A DNA stretch of 64,000 bases, from the NCBI RefSeq assembly GCF_016908325.1, contig NZ_JAFBDR010000001.1:248001-312000 (forward strand), given 5' to 3'. A model generated the notes under the pieces. It was given only the letters and a program-made list of their open reading frames with translations, searched no databases and was not told where the DNA came from. How positions within the stretch are numbered: position 1 is the first letter of the stretch; each line of letters opens with the position of its first letter. The position numbers were made by a program, and so were the translations under genes. This document shows, one piece after another, positions 53,417 to 62,204 of this stretch. The DNA is from Aquibacillus albus. Lineage in GTDB: Bacteria; Bacillota; Bacilli; Bacillales; Amphibacillaceae.

Positions 53417-56215
53417 TTGAGAAAATTTGTTATAGTTGATTTGGAAACAACGGGGCATTCACCAACAAAAGGTGATCGGATAATTGAGGTTGGAATTGTC
53501 GTCATTCAAGATGGGAAAATCACTACGGATTATTCGACCTTTATTAATCCTGGCGTAGAGATTCCGCCGTTTATTACGAATTTAACTGGGATAAAACAAA
53601 CGGATTTGTCGGATGCACCCAGCTTCGATTCTGTTGCAACAGACATTGTAAATCTTTTTAAAGATGGCTATGTAGTTGCACATAATGTCCCCTTTGATTT
53701 GGGTTTTTTAAATGATCAACTCCAGGAAGTCGGATATAAACCGTTAACTCAACCTGTTATTGATACGGTTGAGTTATCAAGAATTCTGTTGCCTATAGCA
53801 CCGGGTTATAAATTAGGCCAACTAGCTGAGTATTTGGAATTGCAGCACAAAAATCCGCATCGTGCAATTTCAGATGCAAAGGTAACTTCTAAATTGTTTT
53901 CCTATTTACTTGATAAGTTAAATAAACTACCATATGAAACCTTATTCCAGCTTAAACAATTAGAGCCTCTGCTTAAAAGTGATTTAAACGACATATTCGA
54001 TGATTTATTAGAAGAAAAATCCTTTCAATCTTTAGATAGAGATGATATAGAAATTTATCGAGGTATTGCTATAAAAAAGGATAAGCCTGCAACCAATAAT
54101 GAACAGACCATTTCCGTTTCTTTTGGGGAGTTAGTGGATGGTTTGTATAACGAGAGTGGTATGTTGGCCAAAGCTATGGAACATTATGAGTTGCGTTCAG
54201 GTCAAAAGGAAATGTCAGAAACTATTTTCGATGCTTTTCAATCGCGAAAGCATGCATTAATTGAGGCTGAAACCGGAACTGGAAAGTCTTTGGCTTACCT
54301 CGTACCAGCTATTTATGAATCAGTATCGAATAAAAAGCGCATTGTTATTAGTACACATTTAACACAATTACAAGCACAATTATTTGAAAAAGAAATACCT
54401 TTGATTAAAAAACTATTACCATTTGACTTTACCATTGAGCTATTGAAAGGAAAACAGCACTATTTAAGCCTTAAACGGTTTGAAAAAGAACTACAATCAC
54501 TCGGTCAAGATAATTATGATATTACGTTAACGAAGGCAATCTTATTAATTTGGCTGACAGAAACGGTAACAGGTGATGTTGAAGAAATACAATTACCCTC
54601 AAGTGGAAAGCAATTTTTTCATCGGTTATCTGCTGAAACGGAAGGTGGTTTAGATGTAAAATCACCTTGGTTTACACGTTCTTTTTATCAGAAAGCTAGA
54701 ACAAAGGCTCAAAAAGCGAACATTGTGATTGTTAATCATGCATTAATGTGCGCAGATATTGTTAGTGATTACCAATTATTACCTTCTTATCAGCAAGTAA
54801 TTATTGATGAAGCACATCATCTAGAGTCAACAGCAGCAAAACATTTCGGTCTTAGGCTCGATTATGTTAGTGTTCAATCACTTTTGAATCATGTTGGCTC
54901 CCTTGAGGAAGGCGAATGGCTTAAACGAATTGCTGAAAAATATCCTAAAGCAAAACAAAGGCTTGAAAATAGTCGCTGGAATTTTATTTGGCAAGAATCA
55001 AAAACGGACACAGATGAGTTATTCCGGTATCTGTTTGCATATGTAATGGACCAACAAACAAAGGATGTTTCGGTTAATGATGTTGGTCGATACCAGTATA
55101 GTTGGAATCAAGATAAAGAAATGAGTACTAAATGGAGTGCTATTAAGGAAATGGTTTCCAGGCTTTCCTTTAATTTAAGGGACCTTATTCATTTTTTATC
55201 TGTTACAAAAGAAGTTGTTAATACTACAGAACTTAATGAAGATAATGATGAATTAGAAGAAATTCAAACTGTTATTGATCGAATGCAAATGATCATTGAT
55301 TATTTAGAACAGTTATTTTATCAGAACGACGATACATTAATTAAATGGATCGAAATAGAAGCATTCGGAGCAAAAAATTCGGTATATCTTTTTTGTGAGC
55401 CAATTGATATATCCAAGATTCTACGGACTAATTTATTCGATAAAAAAGCAAGTGTGATTTTAACGAGTGCCACACTGACGATGAGACAATCATTTTCCTT
55501 CATTAAGGAAAGACTTGGTCTTCAAGACGCAAATATTATGGAGCGTAAACTACAGTCGCCATATTCGTACGACAAACAAGTACAACTTATGATACCCAAT
55601 GATTTTCCTTCCATTCAATATGGAAATCAATCTGATTTTATTCAAGCAACCTGTGAGGCAATATTGTCTTTGGCTGAGATTACAAACGGAAGGATGTTAG
55701 TTTTATTTACTTCCTATGATATGTTAAAAAAATCATATCAATTATTGAGGGAAATCATGGATGAAGAATTTATAATTATTGGGCAAGGGATTTCAAGTGG
55801 AAGTCGTGAACGTTTAAAAAAGAACTTTCAAGCTTTTGATCGTGCTATTCTCCTAGGTACAAGTTCATTCTGGGAAGGTGTTGACATCCCTGGTAGTAAT
55901 TTATCTTGTTTAGTAATTGTTCGTTTGCCGTTCCAACCACCAGATCATCCCATATATCAGGGGAAGGCGAGTCAATTAAAGGAAAATGGTAAAAATCCCT
56001 TTATGGAACTTGCGTTGCCAAACGCAGTCATACGTTTTAAACAGGGATTTGGCCGCCTAATACGGTCGAGTACGGATAGAGGAATCGTATTTGTATGTGA
56101 TGAGCGTATAGTTAAAGCACGATATGGGAAATATTTTACGGAATCTATCCCAGATGTACCAATTACTTACAAAAGTACCCAAAAATTAATGCAAAAGGTA
56201 GAGCGATGGCTATGA
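53417..56215 (+). CDS. dinG: DinG-type 3'-5' exonuclease/helicase
   Basis: A 932-residue fusion typical of Firmicutes DinG: an N-terminal DEDDh exonuclease (VDLETTGHSP at residues 7-16; HNVPFDLGFL; HRAISDAKV) and an XPD-like helicase part with Walker A ETGTGKS (about residue 287), DEAHH (about 464) and the C-terminal QGFGRLIRS. The four cysteines of an iron-sulfur domain seen in E. coli DinG are not evident. TTG 53417 follows CTGGAGATGG. Same position as in B. subtilis, before ypmA and tseB, but with one extra gene between. Confidence 0.94.
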   Translation: MRKFVIVDLETTGHSPTKGDRIIEVGIVVIQDGKITTDYSTFINPGVEIPPFITNLTGIKQTDLSDAPSFDSVATDIVNLFKDGYVVAHNVPFDLGFLNDQLQEVGYKPLTQPVIDTVELSRILLPIAPGYKLGQLAEYLELQHKNPHRAISDAKVTSKLFSYLLDKLNKLPYETLFQLKQLEPLLKSDLNDIFDDLLEEKSFQSLDRDDIEIYRGIAIKKDKPATNNEQTISVSFGELVDGLYNESGMLAKAMEHYELRSGQKEMSETIFDAFQSRKHALIEAETGTGKSLAYLVPAIYESVSNKKRIVISTHLTQLQAQLFEKEIPLIKKLLPFDFTIELLKGKQHYLSLKRFEKELQSLGQDNYDITLTKAILLIWLTETVTGDVEEIQLPSSGKQFFHRLSAETEGGLDVKSPWFTRSFYQKARTKAQKANIVIVNHALMCADIVSDYQLLPSYQQVIIDEAHHLESTAAKHFGLRLDYVSVQSLLNHVGSLEEGEWLKRIAEKYPKAKQRLENSRWNFIWQESKTDTDELFRYLFAYVMDQQTKDVSVNDVGRYQYSWNQDKEMSTKWSAIKEMVSRLSFNLRDLIHFLSVTKEVVNTTELNEDNDELEEIQTVIDRMQMIIDYLEQLFYQNDDTLIKWIEIEAFGAKNSVYLFCEPIDISKILRTNLFDKKASVILTSATLTMRQSFSFIKERLGLQDANIMERKLQSPYSYDKQVQLMIPNDFPSIQYGNQSDFIQATCEAILSLAEITNGRMLVLFTSYDMLKKSYQLLREIMDEEFIIIGQGISSGSRERLKKNFQAFDRAILLGTSSFWEGVDIPGSNLSCLVIVRLPFQPPDHPIYQGKASQLKENGKNPFMELALPNAVIRFKQGFGRLIRSSTDRGIVFVCDERIVKARYGKYFTESIPDVPITYKSTQKLMQKVERWL

Positions 56216-56261
56216 TACGTTTTTAGTTTTTACATATCCTAACCTTTAGGGTGGTGAGAGC

Positions 56262-57065
56262 ATGAAATGTGTCATTAACTTCTTTGTTTCTTATATCATT
56301 GCATGTACATTGTTAATTTCACAATTTGAACCAATAGAAACAATGGCAGCACCTTCTTTAAATAAAGGAGAAATTTATTTTGCATTCTTTGAACTTCCTG
56401 ATGGAGAAGCAACACTTATAAGAACAGACAAGGAAAAAAATATGCTAATTAATACTGGTTCACAAAAAAGTGAAGAATCCCTACTTTTCCAGTTAAAAGA
56501 ATTAGGAGTTCAGACAATTGATAAGCTTTTACTTACAAAGCAAACCATTGATTATTGCGGGAATGCAAATCGAGTCATTCACAGGTATAATATTGAAGAG
56601 GTATATCACGCAGGAAAATTAAGTAACATCTGTAAGAAGCAAGTAAGTAAATCAAAAACAACACAGTGGAAAGCTGACCAATCATTTTCCTTTGCAAGGA
56701 ATTTACAAATAAATGTACTACAGGCAAAAGAAAATGGAGATATGTCTTTAGGGATTATTTATGGTAAAAATTCCATCTTGTTCTTGAGTCAGGGTAAGGT
56801 GGATAACGAAGAGCAGCTTTTAAAGATCCCTGTTAAACCAAATATAATAAAGATTGGTAACTATGCGAAGGGAAATTCACCAAGCTCATCTATCTTATCT
56901 AAATTAGACCCACATTTAAGTATCGTTTTTCATTGTGATAACTGTGTTCCCAATGAAGGACTAATCGAACGTCTAAATGAATCTTGGATAGACGTCTATC
57001 AATTAAAATACGTAGGAACAACTGTCATACGAATGGATTTGAATGATTACGAAATTTTATCATAA
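56262..57065 (+). CDS. Secreted ComEC-like metallo-beta-lactamase fold protein without metal ligands
   Basis: A 267-residue protein I do not recognise by name. An N-terminal signal peptide (about residues 1-30, INFFVSYIIACTLLIS) precedes a domain with the layout of the ComEC/Rec2 C-terminal beta-lactamase region. FAFFELPDGEATLIRT fits the VxFxDVGQGDxxLI strand; MLINTGS fits the LIDTG strand; LLLTKQTIDYCGN fits LxLTHxDxDHxGG. The histidines and aspartates of HxHxDH are replaced (K, I, Y) and the downstream histidine before NSPSSSILSKLDP is gone. GIKVY-like WIDVYQLKYVGTTVIRMD ends it. Likely a non-enzymatic outer-surface protein. B. subtilis has no gene here between dinG and ypmA. Confidence 0.75.
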   Translation: MKCVINFFVSYIIACTLLISQFEPIETMAAPSLNKGEIYFAFFELPDGEATLIRTDKEKNMLINTGSQKSEESLLFQLKELGVQTIDKLLLTKQTIDYCGNANRVIHRYNIEEVYHAGKLSNICKKQVSKSKTTQWKADQSFSFARNLQINVLQAKENGDMSLGIIYGKNSILFLSQGKVDNEEQLLKIPVKPNIIKIGNYAKGNSPSSSILSKLDPHLSIVFHCDNCVPNEGLIERLNESWIDVYQLKYVGTTVIRMDLNDYEILS

Positions 57066-57069
57066 AAAA

Positions 57070-57096
57070 ACTGTGCGCAGCAGGGTTGCGCACAGT
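57070..57096. terminator. Hairpin after the ComEC-like gene
   Basis: Perfect 10-bp stem ACTGTGCGCA (57070-57079) and TGCGCACAGT (57087-57096). It is flanked by A runs on both sides, so the T run is right for a minus-strand transcript; on the + strand it may only protect the mRNA end. Confidence 0.55.
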
Positions 57097-57274
57097 AAAA
57101 AATAAATATGGGTTAGGGAAATTTGTTGAAAAAAATACAAAGTTGGATGTAAACTGATATAATGAAAAAGGTATTTATTTTCAACTGTAGTAGTAGTTTT
57201 CGTCATTTTACTTATGCTATGAGTAACAAATATTGAAAGTTTAACAAGTTCTTCTTTGAATGGAGGCAACATTT

Positions 57275-57445
57275 ATGAATAATAAAATTGAAACATTATC
57301 AACAGTTAAGGTTCAACATTCCGATGATTTATACAAAATTGTAGATAGTCTTAATCGAACATTAAAGGAAGATGATTTAATGTTTGGACTTGCACTAGAT
57401 GAGGAAGATCATGAAAAAGCGATATTTACCATTTACCGCACCTAA
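57275..57445 (+). CDS. ypmA: Small protein YpmA (DUF4264)
   Basis: A 56-residue soluble protein (LSTVKVQHSDDLYKIVDSLN; LMFGLALDEEDHEKAIFTIY) matching B. subtilis YpmA, DUF4264, of unknown function. AATGGAGGC precedes ATG 57275. Its last 35 bases overlap the start of tseB in another frame, so the two are coupled. Confidence 0.85.
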   Translation: MNNKIETLSTVKVQHSDDLYKIVDSLNRTLKEDDLMFGLALDEEDHEKAIFTIYRT

Positions 57446-57938
57446 TTGGTTTATTTGGTTAGTAGCTGGGTTAGTATTCATTTTCATTGTAATACTTGGG
57501 TACAGCCTCTATCTTTTCAATGCAATACAGGATAGAAAAGAGGATGGGTTTGATCAATCAAAACAATTGGTATTAAAAGAAACAACCATCACTAATATAC
57601 AAGACATTACAAGATACCATGGTGACATATTTTATCATGTTGTGACTGGGAAGACGAATGACGGTGATGATGCTATTGCTTATGTTCCCGTAGGTCAAGA
57701 AGATTCGATAAAATTTTATTTAGCCAATGATTATATTGGTAAAGATGCTATTTTAGAAACATGGGAGACAAGATGTACTTCCTGTCATTTCATTGGAATA
57801 AATTTAGCAATAGACCAAAATCAACCGTTGTGGGAGATAAAGTACATAGATGAACAAGATCGTTATGTGTTTGAATATTTCTCATTAGAAAGTGGAGAGA
57901 GTTATGAGGAATTTAAATTAAGGAAATCTTTATATTAA
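57411..57938 (+). CDS. tseB: Cell-wall elongation regulator TseB (YpmB)
   Basis: A 175-residue single-pass protein: membrane helix at about residues 14-36 (FIWLVAGLVFIFIVILGYSL), then an outer DUF5590/PepSY-like domain. In B. subtilis TseB interacts with the class B penicillin-binding protein PBP2A and affects rod growth. The outer domain here carries CTSCH at residues 122-126 (bases 57774-57788), a CxxCH motif I do not recall from B. subtilis YpmB. ATG 57411 follows GAGGAAG; an ATG at 57399 would start earlier without a site. Neighbours ypmA and aspB match B. subtilis. Confidence 0.85.
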   Translation: MKKRYLPFTAPNWFIWLVAGLVFIFIVILGYSLYLFNAIQDRKEDGFDQSKQLVLKETTITNIQDITRYHGDIFYHVVTGKTNDGDDAIAYVPVGQEDSIKFYLANDYIGKDAILETWETRCTSCHFIGINLAIDQNQPLWEIKYIDEQDRYVFEYFSLESGESYEEFKLRKSLY

Positions 57939-57985
57939 AGAATACGCACCAATTAGTAAAATTTTGAATAGGGAAAGGTGATAAA

Positions 57986-59167
57986 ATGGAGCTTGCAAAC
58001 CGTGTAAAAACGTTAACACCATCATCAACATTGGCTATTACTGCGAAGGCAAAAGAGTTAAAAAAACAGGGACATGATGTTATTGGTCTTGGGGCTGGTG
58101 AGCCTGATTTTAATACACCAGAACATATTTTAGAAGCTGCTAATAAAGCAATGTATGATGGGTTTACAAAATATACTCCAGCTGGTGGAACAGTCGAGTT
58201 AAAAAACGCGATTATTAAAAAAATGAAACAGGATCAAGGATTAACTTACCAAAATGATGAAGTCATTGTTACTACTGGTGCTAAACACGCATTATTTACT
58301 TTGTTTCAAGTATTATTAAATCCTGACGATGAGGTAATTATACCTGCTCCTTACTGGGTAAGTTATCCAGAACAGGTTAAGCTTGCAGAGGGTAAGCCGG
58401 TAATTGTTGAAGCATTAGAGAAAAATGAATTTAAAATCACACCAGATCAATTAGAAAACATCATCACACCTAAAACAAAAGCAATCATTATTAATTCACC
58501 AAGTAATCCTACAGGTGTTATGTACACAAAAGATGAGTTAAAAGCAATCGGAGACATATGTTTAAAACACAAGCTGCTAATTGTGTCAGATGAAATTTAT
58601 GAAAAATTAATTTATACGGATGAACCTCATGTTTCTATAGCAGAAATTTCTCCGGAATTAAAGGAACAAACCATTGTTATCAATGGCGTTTCCAAATCGC
58701 ACTCTATGACAGGATGGAGAATTGGTTATGCAGTTGGAAACAATAAAATAATTAAAGCGATGACGAATTTGGCATCACATTCAACATCAAACCCTACTTC
58801 TATAGCTCAATATGCTGCTACTGCTGCCTACGAATCAACACAAGAGCAAGTGGATAAAATGCGAGAAGCTTTTAAAGAACGACTATCTAAATTATATGAG
58901 TGGATTACAGATATTCCTGGGATTCAGTGTGTCAAGCCTAAAGGAGCATTCTATCTATTCCCAAATGTCAGTGAAGCTGTTAAATTGAACGGCTTTGATA
59001 CAGTAGATGAATGGGTGACTGCTTTATTAGAAGAGGAAAAAGTAGCGTTGGTTCCAGGCTCAGGGTTTGGATCTCCTAATAATGTGCGCTTATCTTATGC
59101 CATCTCTTTAGATCAACTAGAAGAAGCATCAAAACGAATCAAACGTTTTGTTAACAATCATCAATAA
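57986..59167 (+). CDS. aspB: Aspartate aminotransferase AspB
   Basis: A 393-residue class I PLP aminotransferase interconverting aspartate/2-oxoglutarate and oxaloacetate/glutamate. GLGAGEPDFNTPEHI, the PLP lysine in NGVSKSHSMTGWRIGYAVG, and NSPSNPTGVMY are diagnostic of the Bacillus AspB group (same length). GGGAAAGGTG precedes ATG 57986. Directly followed by asnS, which uses its product family, as in B. subtilis. Confidence 0.96.
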   Translation: MELANRVKTLTPSSTLAITAKAKELKKQGHDVIGLGAGEPDFNTPEHILEAANKAMYDGFTKYTPAGGTVELKNAIIKKMKQDQGLTYQNDEVIVTTGAKHALFTLFQVLLNPDDEVIIPAPYWVSYPEQVKLAEGKPVIVEALEKNEFKITPDQLENIITPKTKAIIINSPSNPTGVMYTKDELKAIGDICLKHKLLIVSDEIYEKLIYTDEPHVSIAEISPELKEQTIVINGVSKSHSMTGWRIGYAVGNNKIIKAMTNLASHSTSNPTSIAQYAATAAYESTQEQVDKMREAFKERLSKLYEWITDIPGIQCVKPKGAFYLFPNVSEAVKLNGFDTVDEWVTALLEEEKVALVPGSGFGSPNNVRLSYAISLDQLEEASKRIKRFVNNHQ

Positions 59168-59188
59168 GCGATAACGGAGGTAACTATT

Positions 59189-60481
59189 TTGAAATCAACA
59201 ATAGCAGAAGTTGCAAAACATGTAGGAGAAGAAGTTACGATTGGCGTATGGCTTGCTAATAAACGATCCAGTGGAAAAATTGCTTTTCTACAATTAAGAG
59301 ATGGAACTGGATTTATTCAAGGTGTTGTTGTAAAAGCAGAAGTATCTGAAGAAACATTTCAGCTCGCAAAAAACATTTCACAAGAAACTTCTCTTTACGT
59401 AACAGGGAAAGTAGTAGAGGATACTCGTTCCCCATTTGGGTATGAATTACAAGTTAATAATATGGAGGTTATCCATGAAGCTATTGACTTTCCAATCACG
59501 CCAAAAGAACATGGTACGGAATTTTTGATGGATCATCGTCATTTATGGTTACGATCTAAAAAACAGCATGCCATCATGAAAATTCGGAATGAAATTATAC
59601 GTTCCACCTATGACTTTTTTAATAAACAAGGGTTTGTTAAAATTGATCCGCCAATTTTAACTGGGTCAGCTGCCGAGGGAACGACAGAGCTTTTTCATAC
59701 AAAGTATTTTGAAGAAGAGGCATATTTATCGCAAAGTGGTCAGCTGTATATGGAAGCGGCTGCCATGGCTTTTGGAAGAGTATTTTCTTTTGGTCCAACA
59801 TTTCGTGCAGAAAAATCTAAAACGAGAAGACATTTAATTGAATTTTGGATGATTGAACCAGAAATGGCTTTCATGGATCACGAGGACAACCTCAATGTTC
59901 AAGAGGAATATGTTTCTCACATTGTTCAATCTGTGCTTGAGAACTGTGAATTAGAATTAAATACTTTGGAGAGAGATGTAGAAACTCTAAAAAAAATACA
60001 GGCACCGTTTCCACGTATTACATACGATAAAGCGATTGATTTATTAAAAGAAAAAGGCTTTGATGATATAGAATGGGGAGAGGACTTTGGTGCGCCTCAT
60101 GAAACTGCAATTGCAGAAAGTTTTGAAAAACCAGTTTTTATTACCCATTACCCTACAGAAATTAAAGCATTTTACATGAAACCTGATCCAAATCGTTCTG
60201 ATGTTGTATTATGTGCTGATTTAATCGCGCCTGAAGGATACGGCGAAATCATCGGGGGTTCTCAGCGAATCGATGATTTGGAATTAATGGAGCAACGATA
60301 TAAAGAGCATCATTTAACTGGAGATGCCTATCAGTGGTATTTAGAGTTACGTAAATATGGCAGTGTCCCACATTCTGGGTTTGGACTGGGCTTAGAGCGT
60401 ACGGTCGCCTGGATAGCGGGCGTGGATCATGTGAGAGAAACGATTCCTTTCCCACGATTACTAAATCGTTTATATCCATAA
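59189..60481 (+). CDS. asnS: Asparaginyl-tRNA synthetase AsnS
   Basis: A 430-residue class IIb synthetase. N-terminal OB-fold anticodon domain ([20 protein letters not shown]), motif 2 in [20 protein letters not shown], motif 3 in [18 protein letters not shown] 59189 follows GGAGGT. Directly after aspB, so charged as an operon; no T-box leader lies between them, and none is seen before aspB. A hairpin terminator follows 5 bases after the stop. Confidence 0.96.
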   Translation: MKSTIAEVAKHVGEEVTIGVWLANKRSSGKIAFLQLRDGTGFIQGVVVKAEVSEETFQLAKNISQETSLYVTGKVVEDTRSPFGYELQVNNMEVIHEAIDFPITPKEHGTEFLMDHRHLWLRSKKQHAIMKIRNEIIRSTYDFFNKQGFVKIDPPILTGSAAEGTTELFHTKYFEEEAYLSQSGQLYMEAAAMAFGRVFSFGPTFRAEKSKTRRHLIEFWMIEPEMAFMDHEDNLNVQEEYVSHIVQSVLENCELELNTLERDVETLKKIQAPFPRITYDKAIDLLKEKGFDDIEWGEDFGAPHETAIAESFEKPVFITHYPTEIKAFYMKPDPNRSDVVLCADLIAPEGYGEIIGGSQRIDDLELMEQRYKEHHLTGDAYQWYLELRKYGSVPHSGFGLGLERTVAWIAGVDHVRETIPFPRLLNRLYP

Positions 60482-60485
60482 AGAT

Positions 60486-60517
60486 GAAATCCCTTGTACT
60501 ATAGTTCAAGGGATTTC
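60486..60517 (+). terminator. Terminator of aspB-asnS
   Basis: Perfect 11-bp stem GAAATCCCTTG (60486-60496) and CAAGGGATTTC (60507-60517), 10-base loop; the T tract after is broken (TCCTATTTT). Confidence 0.8.
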
Positions 60518-60689
60518 TCCTATTTTGGTACAAATAAATAAGATGAACAATATTTGTATTTAAAAATGCCAGTCCTTTCCACGTTTTCTAAATAAAGTGT
60601 CGCCGTACCTTGATCATTTTATGTTACGATGAACTTCTGTTTATATAAGCGAGAACCATTCATGATATAATCATTGCGAGGTGAAATTT

Positions 60690-61376
60690 TTGACTAATAA
60701 TTACTCATATCAAGCTTTATTTAAAGATCAACTTATCGTTCCATCCTTACTTTTAAAGCATTATGTCAGGATTGGCTTATCTGAGACAGAAGTAATGGTG
60801 ATTTTGCAAATTCACCGTTTTTATATGGAAGGAAATCATTTTCCAACTCCCAATGAAATATCAAATTATATTACATTGTCTGAACAAGAATGTGCACAAA
60901 CATTAAGGAAATTGATTCAAAATAACATGCTTTCGATTGACCAAAAACAAAACGAACAAGACATGTTAAGTGAATGCTATTCCCTTGAAAAATTATGGTC
61001 TCAATTGTATACATTAAAAGAAGAGCAATCCAATAATGTTTATGAACAAGAAAGAAATATTTTCATTTTATTTGAGCAAGAATTTGGCAGACCATTGTCT
61101 CCTTTTGAAATAGAGACAATTAATATTTGGATCGATGACGACGAACAACAACCCTCATTAATAAAAGCTGCATTACGTGAAGCAGTCTTAATGGGAAAAC
61201 TTAATTTTAAGTATATTGATAGAATACTGAGAGAATGGAAGAAAAAAGGAATTCGATCTGTTGAACAAGCTAGAAATCATAGTAAATCATTCCATACTAA
61301 TCAGAATAATAAAGAAGGTAATAAAATGACAAACAGAGATGTTTCTTTATACTATAACTGGTTGGAGGAAGAGTAG
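60690..61376 (+). CDS. dnaD: Replication initiation protein DnaD
   Basis: A 228-residue primosomal protein that acts with DnaB and DnaI in loading helicase at oriC and PriA-dependent restart. N-terminal winged helix for oligomerisation (LLLKHYVRIGLSETEVMVI) and the C-terminal DnaB/D domain (FEQEFGRPLSPFEIETIN, and the YIDRILREWKKKGI motif) end in YYNWLEEE. TTG 60690 lies 6 bases after GCGAGGTG; the GTG at 60681 is part of that site. nth follows after 13 bases. Confidence 0.94.
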   Translation: MTNNYSYQALFKDQLIVPSLLLKHYVRIGLSETEVMVILQIHRFYMEGNHFPTPNEISNYITLSEQECAQTLRKLIQNNMLSIDQKQNEQDMLSECYSLEKLWSQLYTLKEEQSNNVYEQERNIFILFEQEFGRPLSPFEIETINIWIDDDEQQPSLIKAALREAVLMGKLNFKYIDRILREWKKKGIRSVEQARNHSKSFHTNQNNKEGNKMTNRDVSLYYNWLEEE

Positions 61377-61389
61377 GGGGGGGAGATAG

Positions 61390-62037
61390 ATGCTTAATAA
61401 AAAGCAGATACGGTTTTGTTTAGATGTGATGGAAGAAATGTTTCCTGAAGCAGAATGTGAGCTGACTCATAAAAATCCATTTGAATTAGTGATAGCTGTC
61501 GTTTTATCTGCACAATGTACAGATGCACTTGTTAATAAAGTAACAAAGGATTTGTTTAATAAATATGAAACCCCTGAAGATTATTTGGCAGTTTCCATAG
61601 AAGAGCTGGAACAAGATATTCGTTCGATCGGTTTATATCGTAATAAAGCTAAAAATATACGAAAGTTATGTCAAATGCTCATTGACGAGTATGGTGGAGA
61701 AGTACCTTCATCAAAGCAAGAACTTGAAAAGCTAGCAGGAGTAGGAAGGAAAACTGCTAATGTTGTAGCATCAGTTGCTTTTAAAGAGCCAGCGATAGCG
61801 GTAGATACCCATGTAGAACGAGTATCAAAACGATTAGGTATATGTAAATGGAAAGATTCTGTTTTAGAGGTTGAAAAGACGTTAATGCGTAAAGTCCCGA
61901 AAGAAGAGTGGAGTGATACACATCATCGTATGATTTTTTTCGGTAGATATCACTGTAAAGCAAAAAATCCTAACTGTGATGAGTGTCGACTCCTTGATAT
62001 TTGTAGAGAAGGACAAAAGAGAATGCGAGCAAGATAA
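61390..62037 (+). CDS. nth: Endonuclease III (Nth)
   Basis: A 215-residue bifunctional DNA glycosylase/AP lyase removing oxidised pyrimidines. Helix-hairpin-helix LAGVGRKTANVV (with catalytic lysine region), catalytic aspartate in AVDTHVERVSKRLG, and the 4Fe-4S loop CKAKNPNCDECRLLDIC (C-x6-C-x2-C-x5-C) are intact. Ribosome site is a run of eight G (61376-61383) joined to the dnaD stop. Next in B. subtilis is ypoC, which is missing here. Confidence 0.96.
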   Translation: MLNKKQIRFCLDVMEEMFPEAECELTHKNPFELVIAVVLSAQCTDALVNKVTKDLFNKYETPEDYLAVSIEELEQDIRSIGLYRNKAKNIRKLCQMLIDEYGGEVPSSKQELEKLAGVGRKTANVVASVAFKEPAIAVDTHVERVSKRLGICKWKDSVLEVEKTLMRKVPKEEWSDTHHRMIFFGRYHCKAKNPNCDECRLLDICREGQKRMRAR

Positions 62038-62094
62038 AATGAATGATTTATTTATGGCAGGCGTTAAAATATGAAGCGGAAGATAAGAAAATGT

Positions 62095-62126
62095 AAAACG
62101 CATGGATCTGATTATCCATGCGTTTT
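62095..62126. terminator. Bidirectional terminator between nth and ponA
   Basis: Perfect 13-bp stem AAAACGCATGGAT (62095-62107) and ATCCATGCGTTTT (62114-62126), 6-base loop. Its ends are T-rich on both strands (TTTT then GTG; TTTT then ACATTTT), so it may serve converging nth and ponA. Confidence 0.85.
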
Positions 62127-62204
62127 GTGTGCTATTTCTATTGTAATTTAATCTGTTATTTAGTTGTGATTTCCCATAGAATTCGTTTATTGGTCATAAA
62201 ATAG

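Noticed and set aside
57939-59188. T-box or other riboswitch before aspB or asnS
   Set aside because: The gaps are only 47 and 21 bases and no T-box core (TGGnACCGCG-like) is visible.
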